A stretch of DNA of 64,000 nt from Cohnella thermotolerans DSM 17683 (GCF_000429825.1 NZ_KE386962.1:1-64000), one strand, 5' to 3'; positions 26,001-34,519 are shown, counted from the first letter of the stretch. The notes: generated by a model from the sequence alone, not told the origin. Numbers and translations: made by a program.

Positions 26001-26772
26001 CGCTCAGGAGGCGGAACGCCCGATCCGGTTCCATCATATCTCGACGCTGGGCATTCCCGAGGATCTCGCTTTAAGCGGCCAATGGGAGAGCCTGAGGGGC
26101 GAACGAAGCTTCCCGGCCGATGTGCGGGTGGACAACCTCTATACGAACAGCAAGCTGGAGGCGGAGAAGGCGCTGTTCGCCGCAGCCGACCGGGGGCTCT
26201 CCGTCACCGTTTACCGGGTGGGCAACTTGTCGTGCCACTCCGAGAGCGGAAGCTTCCAGCGCAACATCGACAGCAACGCCTTCTACCGGATGTTCAAGGC
26301 GATGCTGCTGCTCGGCAAGGCGCCGGAAGCGGATTGGGAGGTCGACTTCACCCCGATCGATTACGCGGGCAAAGCGATCGTCCATCTGGCGCTGCGGTCC
26401 GATACGGCCGGGCGGGTATTCCATATTTGCAACCCGGAGACGATTCCGTACGCGAAGCTCGTGGAGGCGATCCGGAGCTTGGGGTACAAGGTGGAGACGA
26501 TGCCGTTCGCGGCTTATTCCGATTGGCTGCTGCGCTCGAACCGGGATCACGACCCGGAGGCGTTGAAGCTGGCGATCGCACAGCTTGAAGGCGACGGCGC
26601 GAAAAATTCGAATTACCGTTACGGCTGCGAATCGACGGCGGCTTATCTGGAAGGTTCGAGCATCCATTGTCCGGCACCCGACGAAGGATTCATCCGGCGG
26701 ATGTTCAGTTACGCGGCGCATATCGGCTATTTGCCGAAGCCGGAGAAGATCAGGCAGCCGATTCCGGTCTAA
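23068..26772 (+). CDS. NRPS-like reductase: half condensation domain, adenylation, carrier, thioester reductase
   Basis: A 1234-residue single-module enzyme. Residues 1-215 resemble the C-terminal half of a condensation domain; the catalytic HHxxxDG half is missing. The adenylation domain follows (TSGSTGRPKG 377-386, YGPTE 522-526, YKSGD 610-614, Lys720). The carrier domain has phosphopantetheine Ser779 (GGDSL). The reductase has the NADPH motif TGATGYLG (861-868) and Tyr1025-x3-Lys1029. Such A-T-R enzymes activate a carboxylic or amino acid and release it as aldehyde or alcohol. The pocket residues, aligned by eye, read DAWTTAVVCK and look like aromatic (Phe-type) codes; that is tentative. 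GGAGGTG precedes ATG 23068. No phosphopantetheinyl transferase is nearby. Confidence 0.88.
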   Translation: MMTLNPSLNEQVAESGSYGAVVHLPLDYPRHKRTYSFVEEKQPLEERLSRTLDRKLKGAELETTLSAVFFAWMQRLTNEKELSAGLAGAEGGETVVSLALESANTFQDIGDLIRQALPASGGGTGAACDARFAVGRSPEARQELINWQMTKQEDGWSVTVVYDASLFRAETIKRYIFYYLRLLEAALDNPRGRYASVDILTPEDAAVYERTNATEAEYPRDQTIHGMFERTAAVMPDRIALSSAGGELTYRQLNEKANETARMLIGKGLQKGDFVTIYMERSQELIVSLLGILKAGGVYVPVDPDHPAERNRYIVEDTESVFVLTKERYQAEARDLCAPIATVREIIAVDGGFPEYEGTANPDAGVKPQDLAYVIYTSGSTGRPKGALIAHEGVVNLGETVRRDCRIEPGDVLTQFATYSFDASVWDTIGALFYGATLYLLSPEERVSVEEFALAVERTGTTIIAILPTVFFNQLSAYLSEEGYRRLAKVKLITVAGEALYGEQVRAFQRKFKDAIDIVNVYGPTECTVCTTTHVVRGYIPDDLVNIPIGRPIRNYKVYILNEDFRLCPVNVPGEVYISTVGLAKGYLHQPEKTAEAFLPNPFEEGGTIYKSGDIAKLLPDGSIEYVGRRDSQIKIRGHRIEIGEIEDNFIKIPNVQDVAVIAKKDKDGQNMLVGYFTSRDGSKMSPLEIKRQLGERLPSYFVPKWIIQLDRIPISPTGKLDLKKLASLDVREELQPEGEAYVAPASELHRLIADAWMEGLGLERVGMEDDFFEIGGDSLAIMHVLALLKRDYPGLRINDFYRYRTIAKLADRIRELEREAAPAENAVSGGSKVALNEWPETFGNGLTELRADSPSAILLTGATGYLGSRLLYDLLVHSDADVYCLVRSKGAQSGQARLEETMVHYFGQAALPLMTGRVAAVEGELERPGLGLSEEQRRKLQGRIDAIVHSAADVRHFGEAGQFEKSNLLGTKHLIALAQEAERPIRFHHISTLGIPEDLALSGQWESLRGERSFPADVRVDNLYTNSKLEAEKALFAAADRGLSVTVYRVGNLSCHSESGSFQRNIDSNAFYRMFKAMLLLGKAPEADWEVDFTPIDYAGKAIVHLALRSDTAGRVFHICNPETIPYAKLVEAIRSLGYKVETMPFAAYSDWLLRSNRDHDPEALKLAIAQLEGDGAKNSNYRYGCESTAAYLEGSSIHCPAPDEGFIRRMFSYAAHIGYLPKPEKIRQPIPV

Positions 26773-26929
26773 ACGGCAGCTGCCGGGCTTCCGCAGGCGG
26801 GCAATCGGCGGGCTTCCGCGAAGCGTTCGCCGGGCGGCGGCGGACAACGGCCGGAATCGGTGCGGCGGCGCAATCGGGCGACGCAGTCGCGGATGTACTC
26901 GCGGATGCACTCGCGGATACACTCGCGGA
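26773..26929 (+). repeat. Gene-free spacer with 12-bp tandem repeats
   Basis: No gene is visible between the NRPS-like stop and the hisS promoter. Three and a half copies of a 12-bp unit (GCGGATgyACTC type) occupy 26889-26930, and the last copy runs into the -35 box. The remainder is very GC-rich, with a CGGCAGCTGCCG palindrome just after the NRPS stop and no T-tract. Confidence 0.6.
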
Positions 26930-26959
26930 TTGACATGGGCCTCCTTGGGGGATTACAAT
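26930..26959 (+). promoter_or_regulatory. Sigma-A promoter of the hisS-aspS T-box transcript
   Basis: Perfect TTGACA (26930-26935) and TACAAT (26954-26959) are separated by 18 nt. The predicted start is near 26966, just before the T-box stem I. Confidence 0.75.
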
Positions 26960-26984
26960 AAGAGTTACACGACCTAAATCGGAT

Positions 26985-27289
26985 TCGATGACGGGAAGGA
27001 GTACTCCGGCTCCACATCTCCAGAGAGGAAGGCCTTCGGCTGCAAGCTTTCCGTTGATGACCGGACGAACGACATCCCCGAGAACCTCGCGCGAACGGCT
27101 TCCGTGAACGGCGGAGGCATCAGTAGCGCGAAGGCGCGGCCGGGCGTTAACCGGTTCAAGTGCGATTGCCGAGCGGCTCAAGCGACAGGAGCCGGGCGGG
27201 CGATCGAATGACGGGTGGCACCGCGGGAGCAGCAAGCTTCCGTCCCTGACATGCATACAGACGCATGTTCGGGGACGGGAGCTTTTTTT
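26985..27289 (+). promoter_or_regulatory. T-box leader controlling hisS-aspS
   Basis: A tRNA-sensing leader RNA. Stem I shows the AGTA side of the specifier loop (27000-27003), AGAGAG (27022-27027) and, on the 3' side, GAAC followed by GAC (27071-27073) and a purine, the layout of a specifier codon. The conserved T-box GGGTGGCACCGCGG starts at 27213. The terminator pairs AAGCTTCCGTCCC (from 27234) with GGGACGGGAGCTT and ends in seven T (27283-27289). Uncharged tRNA would favour the antiterminator and raise synthetase expression. The specifier reads Asp (GAC), overlapped by His (CAT, 27073-27075). Confidence 0.9.
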
Positions 27290-27423
27290 ACGATTCAGAG
27301 TCGATAAGGTTCACGTTTATTCCTGTCTGAATCGTCTCCGCCAAGCTTCTTCGCCGTCCAAGGACGCCGAAGACGTGTTGGCTTGGATGCTTGGACCGCA
27401 TGACTAGAAGGGGTGAATGAACG

Positions 27424-28713
27424 ATGAGGTTCCAGAAACCGCCGGGCACGCAGGACGTGCTTCCCGGCAACGCCGAGACGTGGCAATTCGTGGAGCGTAC
27501 CGCGAGAGAGCTGTGCCGGCGTTTCCACTACCGCGAAATTCGCACGCCGATCTTCGAGACGACGGAACTGTTCCAGCGGGGCGTCGGCGAGACGACGGAC
27601 ATCGTGGAGAAGGAGATGTACTCGTTCGAAGACCGGGGCGGCCGCAGCATGACGCTGAGGCCCGAAGGCACGGCGGGCGTCGTCCGTTCTTACGTGGAGA
27701 ACAAGCTGTACGGGGAGCCCGATCTCGCCAAGCTTTATTACATCGGCCCGATGTTCCGGTACGAGCGGGCGCAAGCCGGCCGCTACCGGCAGTTCCACCA
27801 GTTCGGCGTGGAGGCGATCGGCTCGAGCGATCCGGCGCTTGACGCGGAAGTGATCGCGCTGGGCTACAGCTTCTATAAGGATGTCGGCATCAAAGGCGTC
27901 ACGGTCGAGATCAACTCGGTGGGCACGCCGGAAGTGCGGGCGGCGTTCCGCGCGAAGCTGCTCGACTTCCTGATGCCGATGAAGGATAGCCTTTGCAAGG
28001 ATTGCCAGTCCCGTATGGAGCGCAATCCGCTGCGCGTGCTCGACTGCAAGGTGGACCAGGCGAAGTTCGAAGGCGCGCCTTCGATTCTCGACAACCTGGA
28101 CGAGGCGTGCGAAGCGCACTTCGCCCGCGTGCGGGAATGTCTCGACGCGATGGAGATTCCTTACCGCATCAACCCGCGTCTCGTTCGCGGCCTCGATTAT
28201 TACACGCACACCGCGTTCGAGTACAAGGCGCAGGGCATCGGCTCCATCGACACGGTCGGCGGAGGCGGCCGCTACAACGGTCTCGTGGCCGATGTCGGCG
28301 GGGAAGACCGCCCTGGCGTCGGGCTCGGGATCGGCCTCGAACGGACGGTGCTGCTGCTCGAGAACCAGGGCGCCGTTCCGGAAGCCGGCTCGCCGGTGGA
28401 CGTGTACTTGATCGCGTTGGGCGAGCGCGCGGAACGGGAAGCCCCGGGACTCGCGTACCGTCTGAGGGAAGCCGGGCTCGCCGTGGAGCGGGACTACCAG
28501 GGCCGCAAGACGAAGGCGCTGTTCAAGGCGGCGGACCGCGCGGGCGCGGCGTTCGCGGCCATTCTCGGCGACGACGAGCTGGACCGCGGCGAGATCGCCC
28601 TCAAGAACATGGCCACGCAGGAGCAGCGGCAAGTGCCGCTGGCCGGGCTGGCGGACACCATCAAGTCATTGATTACCGAACTTGGAAAAGGGGAAGCTCA
28701 ACATGATGCTTAA
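27424..28713 (+). CDS. hisS: Histidyl-tRNA synthetase
   Basis: A 429-residue class II synthetase that charges tRNA-His. Motif 2 ([17 protein letters not shown]), the histidine signature LVRGLDYYT and motif 3 ([14 protein letters not shown]) are present, followed by the C-terminal anticodon-binding domain. The N-terminus ([12 protein letters not shown]) is standard. It lies 135 bp after the T-box terminator and overlaps aspS by 11 bp, as in the conserved Firmicute hisS-aspS operon. Confidence 0.96.
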   Translation: MRFQKPPGTQDVLPGNAETWQFVERTARELCRRFHYREIRTPIFETTELFQRGVGETTDIVEKEMYSFEDRGGRSMTLRPEGTAGVVRSYVENKLYGEPDLAKLYYIGPMFRYERAQAGRYRQFHQFGVEAIGSSDPALDAEVIALGYSFYKDVGIKGVTVEINSVGTPEVRAAFRAKLLDFLMPMKDSLCKDCQSRMERNPLRVLDCKVDQAKFEGAPSILDNLDEACEAHFARVRECLDAMEIPYRINPRLVRGLDYYTHTAFEYKAQGIGSIDTVGGGGRYNGLVADVGGEDRPGVGLGIGLERTVLLLENQGAVPEAGSPVDVYLIALGERAEREAPGLAYRLREAGLAVERDYQGRKTKALFKAADRAGAAFAAILGDDELDRGEIALKNMATQEQRQVPLAGLADTIKSLITELGKGEAQHDA

Positions 28714-30541
28714 AAATCACGATTGCGGAACGTTAACCAAACAGCAGGTGGGAGAGACGGTCGTTCTGAACGGCTGGGTCCAAGGCTGGCGCGACTTCGG
28801 CGGCATCCTGTTCATCGATTTGCGCGACCGCACCGGCATCGTGCAGATCGTCTTCAATCCGGAATTTTCCGGCAAGGCGCTGGAGATCGGCAGCCGCGCG
28901 CGCAACGAGTACGTTCTGGCCGTCAAAGGCAAAGTCGTCGAGCGCGACCCCGAGACGTTCAACCCGAACATCGCCACGGGCGAGATCGAAGTGCAAGTTC
29001 ACGAAGTCGAGATCGTGAACAGCGCCAAGACGCCTCCGTTCCCGATCGAGGACGGGGTTGAAGTGGACGAAGCGCTTCGCCTGAAGTACCGTTATCTTGA
29101 CCTGCGCCGCCCGGAGATGCAGAAGACGCTGCGTCTTCGTTCGAAAGCGACCAAAGTGTTCCGCGACTTCCTGGACGAGCACGGCTTTATCGACGTCGAG
29201 ACGCCGATTCTGACGAAGAGCACGCCGGAAGGCGCACGCGATTATCTCGTGCCGAGCCGCGTCCACCCGGGCGAGTTCTTCGCCTTGCCGCAATCGCCGC
29301 AGCTGTTCAAGCAGTTGCTCATGATCGGCGGCATCGAGCGCTATTACCAGGTGGCGCGCTGCTTCCGCGACGAAGACCTGCGCGCGGACCGTCAGCCGGA
29401 GTTCACCCAGGTGGACATCGAGACGTCGTTCTTGTCCCAGGAGCAGCTGCTGACGATGATGGAAAATCTGATGGCCAAGCTGTTCCGCGAGACGATCGGC
29501 GTCGAAATTCCGACTCCGTTCCAGCGGCTGACCTACCACGACGCCATTCACAAATACGGCTCCGACAAGCCGGACCTGCGCTTCGGCCTGGAGATCGTGG
29601 ATGTCACCGACATCGTCAAAGACAGCGACGTGAAGGTGTTCGCGTCCGTCGCCGCTTCCGGCGGCGTCGTCAAGGCGCTCAACGCCAAAGGCTGCGCGAA
29701 CTGGAGCCGCAAGGAGCTCGACGACCTGCAGCCGTTCGCCGCCCGCTACGGCGGCAAGGGCATCGCCTGGATTACCGTCAAGGACGGCGAATGGCGCGGC
29801 CCGATCGTCAAGTTCTTCAAGCCGGAAGAGATCGCGGCGCTGACCGAACGGCTGAACGTCGAAGAAGGGGACCTGCTCACCTTCTCCGCCGACAAGCTGA
29901 AGACGGCCGCCGACGTCATGGGCAATCTGCGGCTCAAAGTCGGCCGCGAGCTCGGCCTGATCGACAACAGCCAGTTCAAATTTCTGTGGGTCGTCGACTT
30001 CCCGCTGCTCGGCTGGGACGAAGAAGCGAAGCGTTGGGTGGCCGAGCACCATCCGTTCACCCGCCCGCGCGACGAGGATCTGCCGCTGTTCGATTCCGAT
30101 CCGGGCGCCATCCGCGCGCAAGCGTACGACATCGTCCTGAACGGTTACGAAGTCGGCGGCGGCTCGATGCGGATTTACCGGCGCGACGTGCAGGAGAAGA
30201 TGTTCGCCGCGCTCGGCTTCTCGATGGAGGAAGCGAAGGAGAAGTTCGGCTTCTTCCTCGACGCGTTCGACTACGGCACCCCGCCGCACGGCGGCATCGC
30301 GTTCGGTCTGGATCGCCTTGTCATGCTGCTCGCCGGACGGACGAACCTGCGCGAGACGATCGCGTTCCCGAAGACGGCCAGCGCCACCGACCTGCTCTGC
30401 GACGCGCCGTCCGCCGTGACCGATCGTCAGCTTGACGACTTGCATATCCGCCTGTCGGCCAAAGCGCTGGCGGCCCAAGCCAAGACGGCCGAGTCCGCGC
30501 AAGCTGCCGCTCCGGCGGAAGCGCCGGCCGGCCAGGCTTAA
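28703..30541 (+). CDS. aspS: Aspartyl-tRNA synthetase
   Basis: A 612-residue class II synthetase of the bacterial type, with an N-terminal OB-fold anticodon domain, the catalytic core ([33 protein letters not shown]), the bacterial GAD insertion (about 290-420) and motif 3 ([15 protein letters not shown]). AGGGGA lies 9 nt before ATG 28703, inside the hisS end. The last 25 residues are an Ala-rich low-complexity tail not seen in B. subtilis AspS. It is cotranscribed with hisS under the T-box. Confidence 0.96.
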   Translation: MMLKNHDCGTLTKQQVGETVVLNGWVQGWRDFGGILFIDLRDRTGIVQIVFNPEFSGKALEIGSRARNEYVLAVKGKVVERDPETFNPNIATGEIEVQVHEVEIVNSAKTPPFPIEDGVEVDEALRLKYRYLDLRRPEMQKTLRLRSKATKVFRDFLDEHGFIDVETPILTKSTPEGARDYLVPSRVHPGEFFALPQSPQLFKQLLMIGGIERYYQVARCFRDEDLRADRQPEFTQVDIETSFLSQEQLLTMMENLMAKLFRETIGVEIPTPFQRLTYHDAIHKYGSDKPDLRFGLEIVDVTDIVKDSDVKVFASVAASGGVVKALNAKGCANWSRKELDDLQPFAARYGGKGIAWITVKDGEWRGPIVKFFKPEEIAALTERLNVEEGDLLTFSADKLKTAADVMGNLRLKVGRELGLIDNSQFKFLWVVDFPLLGWDEEAKRWVAEHHPFTRPRDEDLPLFDSDPGAIRAQAYDIVLNGYEVGGGSMRIYRRDVQEKMFAALGFSMEEAKEKFGFFLDAFDYGTPPHGGIAFGLDRLVMLLAGRTNLRETIAFPKTASATDLLCDAPSAVTDRQLDDLHIRLSAKALAAQAKTAESAQAAAPAEAPAGQA

Positions 30542-30573
30542 GACTCAAGACTTAAGACGACCATTCACGGCAA

Positions 30574-30612
30574 GCGCCGCGCTCCGGCTTGATCTCCGGC
30601 GCGCGGCGCCTT
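30574..30612 (+). terminator. GC-rich stem-loop after aspS
   Basis: GCGCCGCGC-t-CCGG (30574-30587) pairs with CCGG-c-GCGCGGCGC (30596-30609). Only a short T-run follows, so termination may be partial and could allow read-through into tcdA. Confidence 0.6.
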
Positions 30613-30648
30613 TCCGATTCCCCCTGCTAAGGAGTTGAACGGTTACTC

Positions 30649-31419
30649 ATGCTGCACCAATTCTCTAGGACGGAATTGGCCATCGGCCCGGAAGGTTTGG
30701 AGATCCTGAAGGGCAGCACCGTCGCCGTGCTAGGACTCGGCGGCGTCGGCTCGATCGCGGCCGAAGCGCTGGCACGCTCCGGAGTCGGACGGCTGATCCT
30801 TATCGACAAGGACGTCGTGGACATCACTAACGTCAACCGGCAGATTCACGCTCTGACGACGACGGTGGGACAACCGAAAGCCGACCTGATGCGCGACCGC
30901 ATCAAGCTGATCAACCCGGAATGCGACGCGATCGCGCTCCGCATGTTTTATACCGAAGAGACGTACGAGGAGCTGTTCAAATATCCGCTCGATTACGTCA
31001 TCGACGCTTCCGATACGATCTCGTACAAGATCCATCTAATCAAGCAATGCCTTCAGCGGGGCATTCCGATCATCTCGAGCATGGGCGCCGCGAACAAGCT
31101 GGACCCGTCCCGGTTCGAGGTGGCGGACATCTCGAAGACGAGCGTCGACCCGATCGCCCGTGTCATCCGTCAGAAGCTCCGCAAGGAAGGCATCAAGAAA
31201 GGCGTCAAAGTCGTCTTCTCCAAAGAGGAGCCGATCAAGCCGCGCGAGGACGTGACGCAGCGCATCGTGCCGGATACGGCGCCGAAGGAAATACGCAAGG
31301 CGCAGCAGCCCCCTTCCAGCAACGCGTTCGTGCCGCCGGTCGCCGGCCTCATCATGGTTAGCGTCGTGTTCCGGGAGCTGATCGAGAAAGGCATGCAAGC
31401 CCGCGATGCCCATGGATGA
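30649..31419 (+). CDS. tcdA: tRNA threonylcarbamoyladenosine dehydratase (TcdA/CsdL)
   Basis: A 256-residue E1-like ThiF-fold enzyme that uses ATP to cyclise t6A37 of tRNA to ct6A. The nucleotide-binding GLGGVGS, the DKDVVDITNVNRQ segment and the conserved SSMGAANKLDP and C-terminal PSSNAFVPPVAGLIM regions are visible. It corresponds to B. subtilis YrvM, found directly after aspS. An AAGGAG site precedes the ATG. It overlaps the next gene by 14 bp. Confidence 0.92.
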   Translation: MLHQFSRTELAIGPEGLEILKGSTVAVLGLGGVGSIAAEALARSGVGRLILIDKDVVDITNVNRQIHALTTTVGQPKADLMRDRIKLINPECDAIALRMFYTEETYEELFKYPLDYVIDASDTISYKIHLIKQCLQRGIPIISSMGAANKLDPSRFEVADISKTSVDPIARVIRQKLRKEGIKKGVKVVFSKEEPIKPREDVTQRIVPDTAPKEIRKAQQPPSSNAFVPPVAGLIMVSVVFRELIEKGMQARDAHG

Positions 31420-32056
31420 AGCGCTCGTTCGCAAGCTGAAACTTCCGCCTTCGGGCAAAATCGCCGTCATGCTGCCGCCGGAAGGGTTTCTGGAGGCGAT
31501 CGGACGGAGCGGCGCGGAATCGGAGCCTTCGGGCGAGCCCGGCACGTACGATTACGTGCAATTGTTCGCGGACAGCGTTGCAGCCGTCGAACGGTACGCC
31601 CCGGATGCGCTGAAGGCGGTCAAGCCCGACGGTCTGCTCTGGATTTGTTACCCCAAGGGCACGTCCAAGCTGAAGACGGATCTTAACCGGGACAAAGGCT
31701 GGGAGACGGTGACCGCCGCCGGCTGGGAAGGCGTCTCGCTCATCTCGATCGACGACACGTGGTCGGCGATGCGATTCCGTCCCCGCGGCGCTTCCGGGCG
31801 ATCGCGTCCGTCTCCGGCCGATCGCCGCCAGGCGGGCGCGCCTTCCGCGCCGATTCCGACGCCGGACGATCTGGAACGGGCGCTTGCCGCCAATCCGGAA
31901 GCCGCCGCCTTCTTCGCCAAGCTGGCGCCTTCGCACAGGAAGGAATACGTCAATTGGATCGTCGAGGCGAAAAAGGCGGAGACGCGGGCCAGCCGGATCG
32001 AGAAAACGGTTGAGAAGCTGCAGGCGGGCCTGAAGCGTCCTTCGGACAAGCTGTAA
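31406..32056 (+). CDS. YdeI/OmpD-associated family protein
   Basis: A 216-residue cytoplasmic protein. The first about 125 residues form an alpha/beta domain (VQLFADSVAAVERYAPDALK...LLWICYPKG) seen in DUF3052-like proteins. The last about 70 residues match the YdeI/OmpD-associated domain (AAFFAKLAPSHRKEYVNWIVEAKKAETRASRIEK). Family members are linked to bacteriocin tolerance, but the biochemical role is unknown. The linker is Pro/Arg/Ser-rich. Starts at ATG 31406 or 31412; it overlaps the tcdA stop and is probably cotranscribed. Confidence 0.78.
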   Translation: MPMDEALVRKLKLPPSGKIAVMLPPEGFLEAIGRSGAESEPSGEPGTYDYVQLFADSVAAVERYAPDALKAVKPDGLLWICYPKGTSKLKTDLNRDKGWETVTAAGWEGVSLISIDDTWSAMRFRPRGASGRSRPSPADRRQAGAPSAPIPTPDDLERALAANPEAAAFFAKLAPSHRKEYVNWIVEAKKAETRASRIEKTVEKLQAGLKRPSDKL

Positions 32057-32122
32057 GTCGAGCGCTCCGCGGCCGGCGACTGAGCATGAACGTTTCCGCT
32101 CGTTGCAATAGCGGTGCAAATT

Positions 32123-32170
32123 GAAAAGGGTTGAGACCGGCGAGCGTCCTCCGGTTTCAACCCTTTTCTC
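32123..32170. terminator. Bidirectional terminator
   Basis: An 18-bp stem, GAAAAGGGTTGAGACCGG (32123-32140) with 32151-32168, one G-T pair, is flanked by A and T runs on both sides. It serves the YdeI-like gene (plus) and the ferritin gene (minus). Confidence 0.9.
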
Positions 32171-32188
32171 TTCGCCAACCCTGCCCCG

Positions 32189-32695
32189 CTATTCCGCTTC
32201 CGGCGAGAACGTGCGCTTCGCGAGCTCCGCGTCCAGCATATAAAACACGTTGCTGTCGCGATCGATTCTTCGCAGCTTCTGGATGATGCCATCGAAGGTC
32301 GCTTCCTCCTCGACCTGCTCGTCGATAAACCATTGCAGAAAATGGATCGTCGCGTGCTCGCGCTCGGCCCAGGCAGCATCGGACAAATCGTAGATCCGTT
32401 TGGTCACCGTTTGCTCGTGGGCGTAGGCGTGTTCGAACGTCTCCAGCAAGGAGGCGTACTCGTTCTGCGGATTGTCCATGCCGCTGACGACGGCTCTTTG
32501 GCCCAATCGGTTTATAAAGCGGAAAATTTTCATCGCGTGAAATTTCTCTTCCTCGGATTGCACGAGGAAGAAGTTCGCAAAACCGTCGTAGCTCTCGGAG
32601 GAGCAGTAGGCGGCCATGGCCAGATACACCTGCGAAGAATAAAATTCGTAGTTCATCTGATCGTTCAGCTTGTCGAGCAAGGAAGGGGTTAACAT
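32189..32695 (-). CDS. Bacterial non-haem ferritin
   Basis: A 168-residue four-helix ferritin that oxidises Fe(II) and stores iron in a 24-subunit shell. Ferroxidase residues are in place: Glu17 (NYEFYSSQVYLAMA), Glu50 and His53 (SEEEKFHAMKI), Glu94 (YAHEQ) and the C-terminal FLQWFIDEQVEEEATF. ATG 32695 follows AAGAGGTG. It is a single-gene unit bounded by the terminator at 32123-32170. No Fur box was identified with confidence. Confidence 0.93.
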   Translation of the reverse strand: MLTPSLLDKLNDQMNYEFYSSQVYLAMAAYCSSESYDGFANFFLVQSEEEKFHAMKIFRFINRLGQRAVVSGMDNPQNEYASLLETFEHAYAHEQTVTKRIYDLSDAAWAEREHATIHFLQWFIDEQVEEEATFDGIIQKLRRIDRDSNVFYMLDAELAKRTFSPEAE

Positions 32696-32766
32696 TCGGG
32701 AACACCTCTTGGCCTTAGTGATCGAACAAGTAAATGATTCCACCGGGGCAAAAAAATAACCGCTCT

Positions 32767-33243
32767 TCAGCGGCCGTCAATGGGCTCCCGAAAAGCGGTA
32801 TCGGTTAAGGTCGGTGAATCGTTTTGACTTGATCGAGATGGATAAAAGTTGCTGGAACCGTCGGCGGTGACCAGTTCGATCAGATTGCTTTTGAGCCTTC
32901 GAACTTTTTCAACTGTTGATCGAATGTTCGCGCAAGCGACGCGGGTGTCGGGTTGATCGGAAATTTCTCCTGTTCCATGGCGTAAGGCGTCGTTTCGGGA
33001 TCGTACGGGATCAAAATTTTCAGATGCCGCATGGACACGTACAGAGTTCGGAACATGGGAGAGTAGAAGACGAAAAAGTCGTTCATGATGCTGGTGACGT
33101 AACCGTGCACCGAGCGGTTGCCGACAATGTTCAATTCGGCAAACATGCCTTTGGTGTTCAGCAAAACTTTGCGATACAGCTCCGTCGTCGGATATCAAAA
33201 CGATGATGTCGGTGCCGATGTCGATTCTTACGCCCCGATCCAT
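32767..33243 (-). pseudogene. Frameshifted small-domain gene (possible DUF2642-like)
   Basis: Three reading-frame pieces join into one protein-like sequence: VRIDIGTDIIVLISD in one frame (33243-33187), then a 100-residue stretch in the next frame (TELYRKVLLNTKGMFAEL...FVFYSPMFRTLYVSMRHLKILIPYDPETTPYAM, 33187-32885), then the first frame again (SNLIELVTADGSSNFY...). The middle piece lacks a good start and ends in a stop right where the original frame would continue, near an AAAA run. This points to two compensating indels, or to sequence errors. The YVSMRHLKILIPY pattern recalls DUF2642/Sm-like spore proteins. The family call is weak. Confidence 0.5.
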
Positions 33244-33257
33244 CGGGGCGTTTTTTT
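33231..33257 (+). terminator. Terminator-like hairpin facing right
   Basis: CGCCCCGA-tcca-TCGGGGCG (33231-33250) is followed by seven T (33251-33257). No plus-strand gene ends nearby; it lies over the beginning of the broken minus-strand gene. Confidence 0.6.
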
Positions 33258-33378
33258 GGGGACAAGCGTCGGTACGTTTCGCTTCACGATCTTATAGACG
33301 AATGCCGTTTCCGCATTTGGTAGGCACTCATACCCTATACAGGAACGATAGCCCTGCCCAAGGAAAGGCGGAGACGGA

Positions 33379-34434
33379 ATGAACTTACCGGTTCGAGAGC
33401 TTCAGATTGGCGAAGCGGAAAGTTGGGAAATGGAGCGGAACTTGTGGAACGACCGATACGTGAACGCCGTCATGCACGCGAACGGGAGAAACGTTCCGGT
33501 GAGGGTAAGATTCCGCGGCGGCCATACGAGAGAATATCCGAAGCGCTCTTATGAAGTCGTTCGGCAGGGACAATCTTTCCACTACAACGCGGAGTTCGAC
33601 GATCCCTCCATGATTCGCAACGCGCTGTCCTTTCGATTTTTCGAGGGGTTGGGCGTTCCCAGTCCGCGCACCAAGCACGTGCGCCTGTTCCTCAATGGGG
33701 AACCGCTGGGCGTTTATTTGGAGATCGAGGGGGTGGAACGGGCTTTTTTCCGCCGAAGGGGGATCGGGTATTCTTCTCTGTTCTACGCGGTGAACAACAA
33801 CGCCGATTTCGGTCTTCGAAATCCCGAGACGAACCGGCTCAAGCACACTCTCCTGTCCGGTTACGAGCATCGGTTCGGCGGAGACGCGGAGAAGGCGAGG
33901 CTCAAAGCCTTCATTAAAGGATTTAACGAGAAAAGCGGGACCGGGTTGACCGCCTTTTTGAAGTCGAAGCTCGACGTCGAGAACTATTTGCGCTGGCTGG
34001 CCGGCGCGGTGCTGACCGGCAATTACGACGGCTTCGAACAGAATTACGCCTTGTACCGCCACAAGAAAACCGGCAAATTTCGCATCATTCCGTGGGATTA
34101 CGAAGGCACCTGGGGCCGCAACTGCTACGGCCAGCTCGTGTCCAGCGGCCTGGTGGACGTGATGGGATACAATCATTTGACGCGCAAGGTTCTGGAGCAG
34201 AAGGCGAATCGGGCGCGTTACAAGGCGATCTTGTCCAGCGCGCTCAAAGGTCCGTTCAACGAAAATCTCATTATGCCGAACGTCCGAAGCATGATCTCGA
34301 AGCTGTCTCCTTACATCCGAGAAGACACGTTGCGCCGATGGTCTTATTCCGAATTTCTGGGAGAAGGGGACGTCATTCGCCAATATATTCGGGAGCGCCG
34401 GCGGTTGATCGCTTCGGCCTTGCGGAAAATGTGA
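33379..34434 (+). CDS. cotH: CotH-family spore-coat protein kinase
   Basis: A 351-residue CotH-like atypical protein kinase. B. subtilis CotH phosphorylates serine-rich coat proteins CotB and CotG and is required for outer coat assembly. Typical features are PVRVRFRGGHTREYPKRSYEV near the start, the LEIEGVERAFFRRRG core (about 119-133) and the metal-binding IIPWDYEGTWG (Asp240). AGGAAAGG precedes the ATG at 33379. No CotG/CotB-like serine-rich substrate is encoded in the window. It lies alone between the broken gene and rarA, inside an otherwise conserved tcdA-rarA interval. Confidence 0.88.
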   Translation: MNLPVRELQIGEAESWEMERNLWNDRYVNAVMHANGRNVPVRVRFRGGHTREYPKRSYEVVRQGQSFHYNAEFDDPSMIRNALSFRFFEGLGVPSPRTKHVRLFLNGEPLGVYLEIEGVERAFFRRRGIGYSSLFYAVNNNADFGLRNPETNRLKHTLLSGYEHRFGGDAEKARLKAFIKGFNEKSGTGLTAFLKSKLDVENYLRWLAGAVLTGNYDGFEQNYALYRHKKTGKFRIIPWDYEGTWGRNCYGQLVSSGLVDVMGYNHLTRKVLEQKANRARYKAILSSALKGPFNENLIMPNVRSMISKLSPYIREDTLRRWSYSEFLGEGDVIRQYIRERRRLIASALRKM

Positions 34435-34519
34435 ATCTTGCAAAGAACGTACGTTCCCGTTCTTCTTCCGAACGAGCGGAGAATCTGCTAAGATGGAGGA
34501 AGAGAAAGGCGGGAGTGAA

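Noticed and set aside
24493-26037. A 514-codon minus-strand frame inside the NRPS-like gene
   Set aside because: Antisense shadow of a gene whose domain motifs are intact throughout; no recognisable protein features.
26889-26930. Short direct repeats considered as a CRISPR remnant
   Set aside because: Units are contiguous 12-mers without spacers and no cas genes are nearby.
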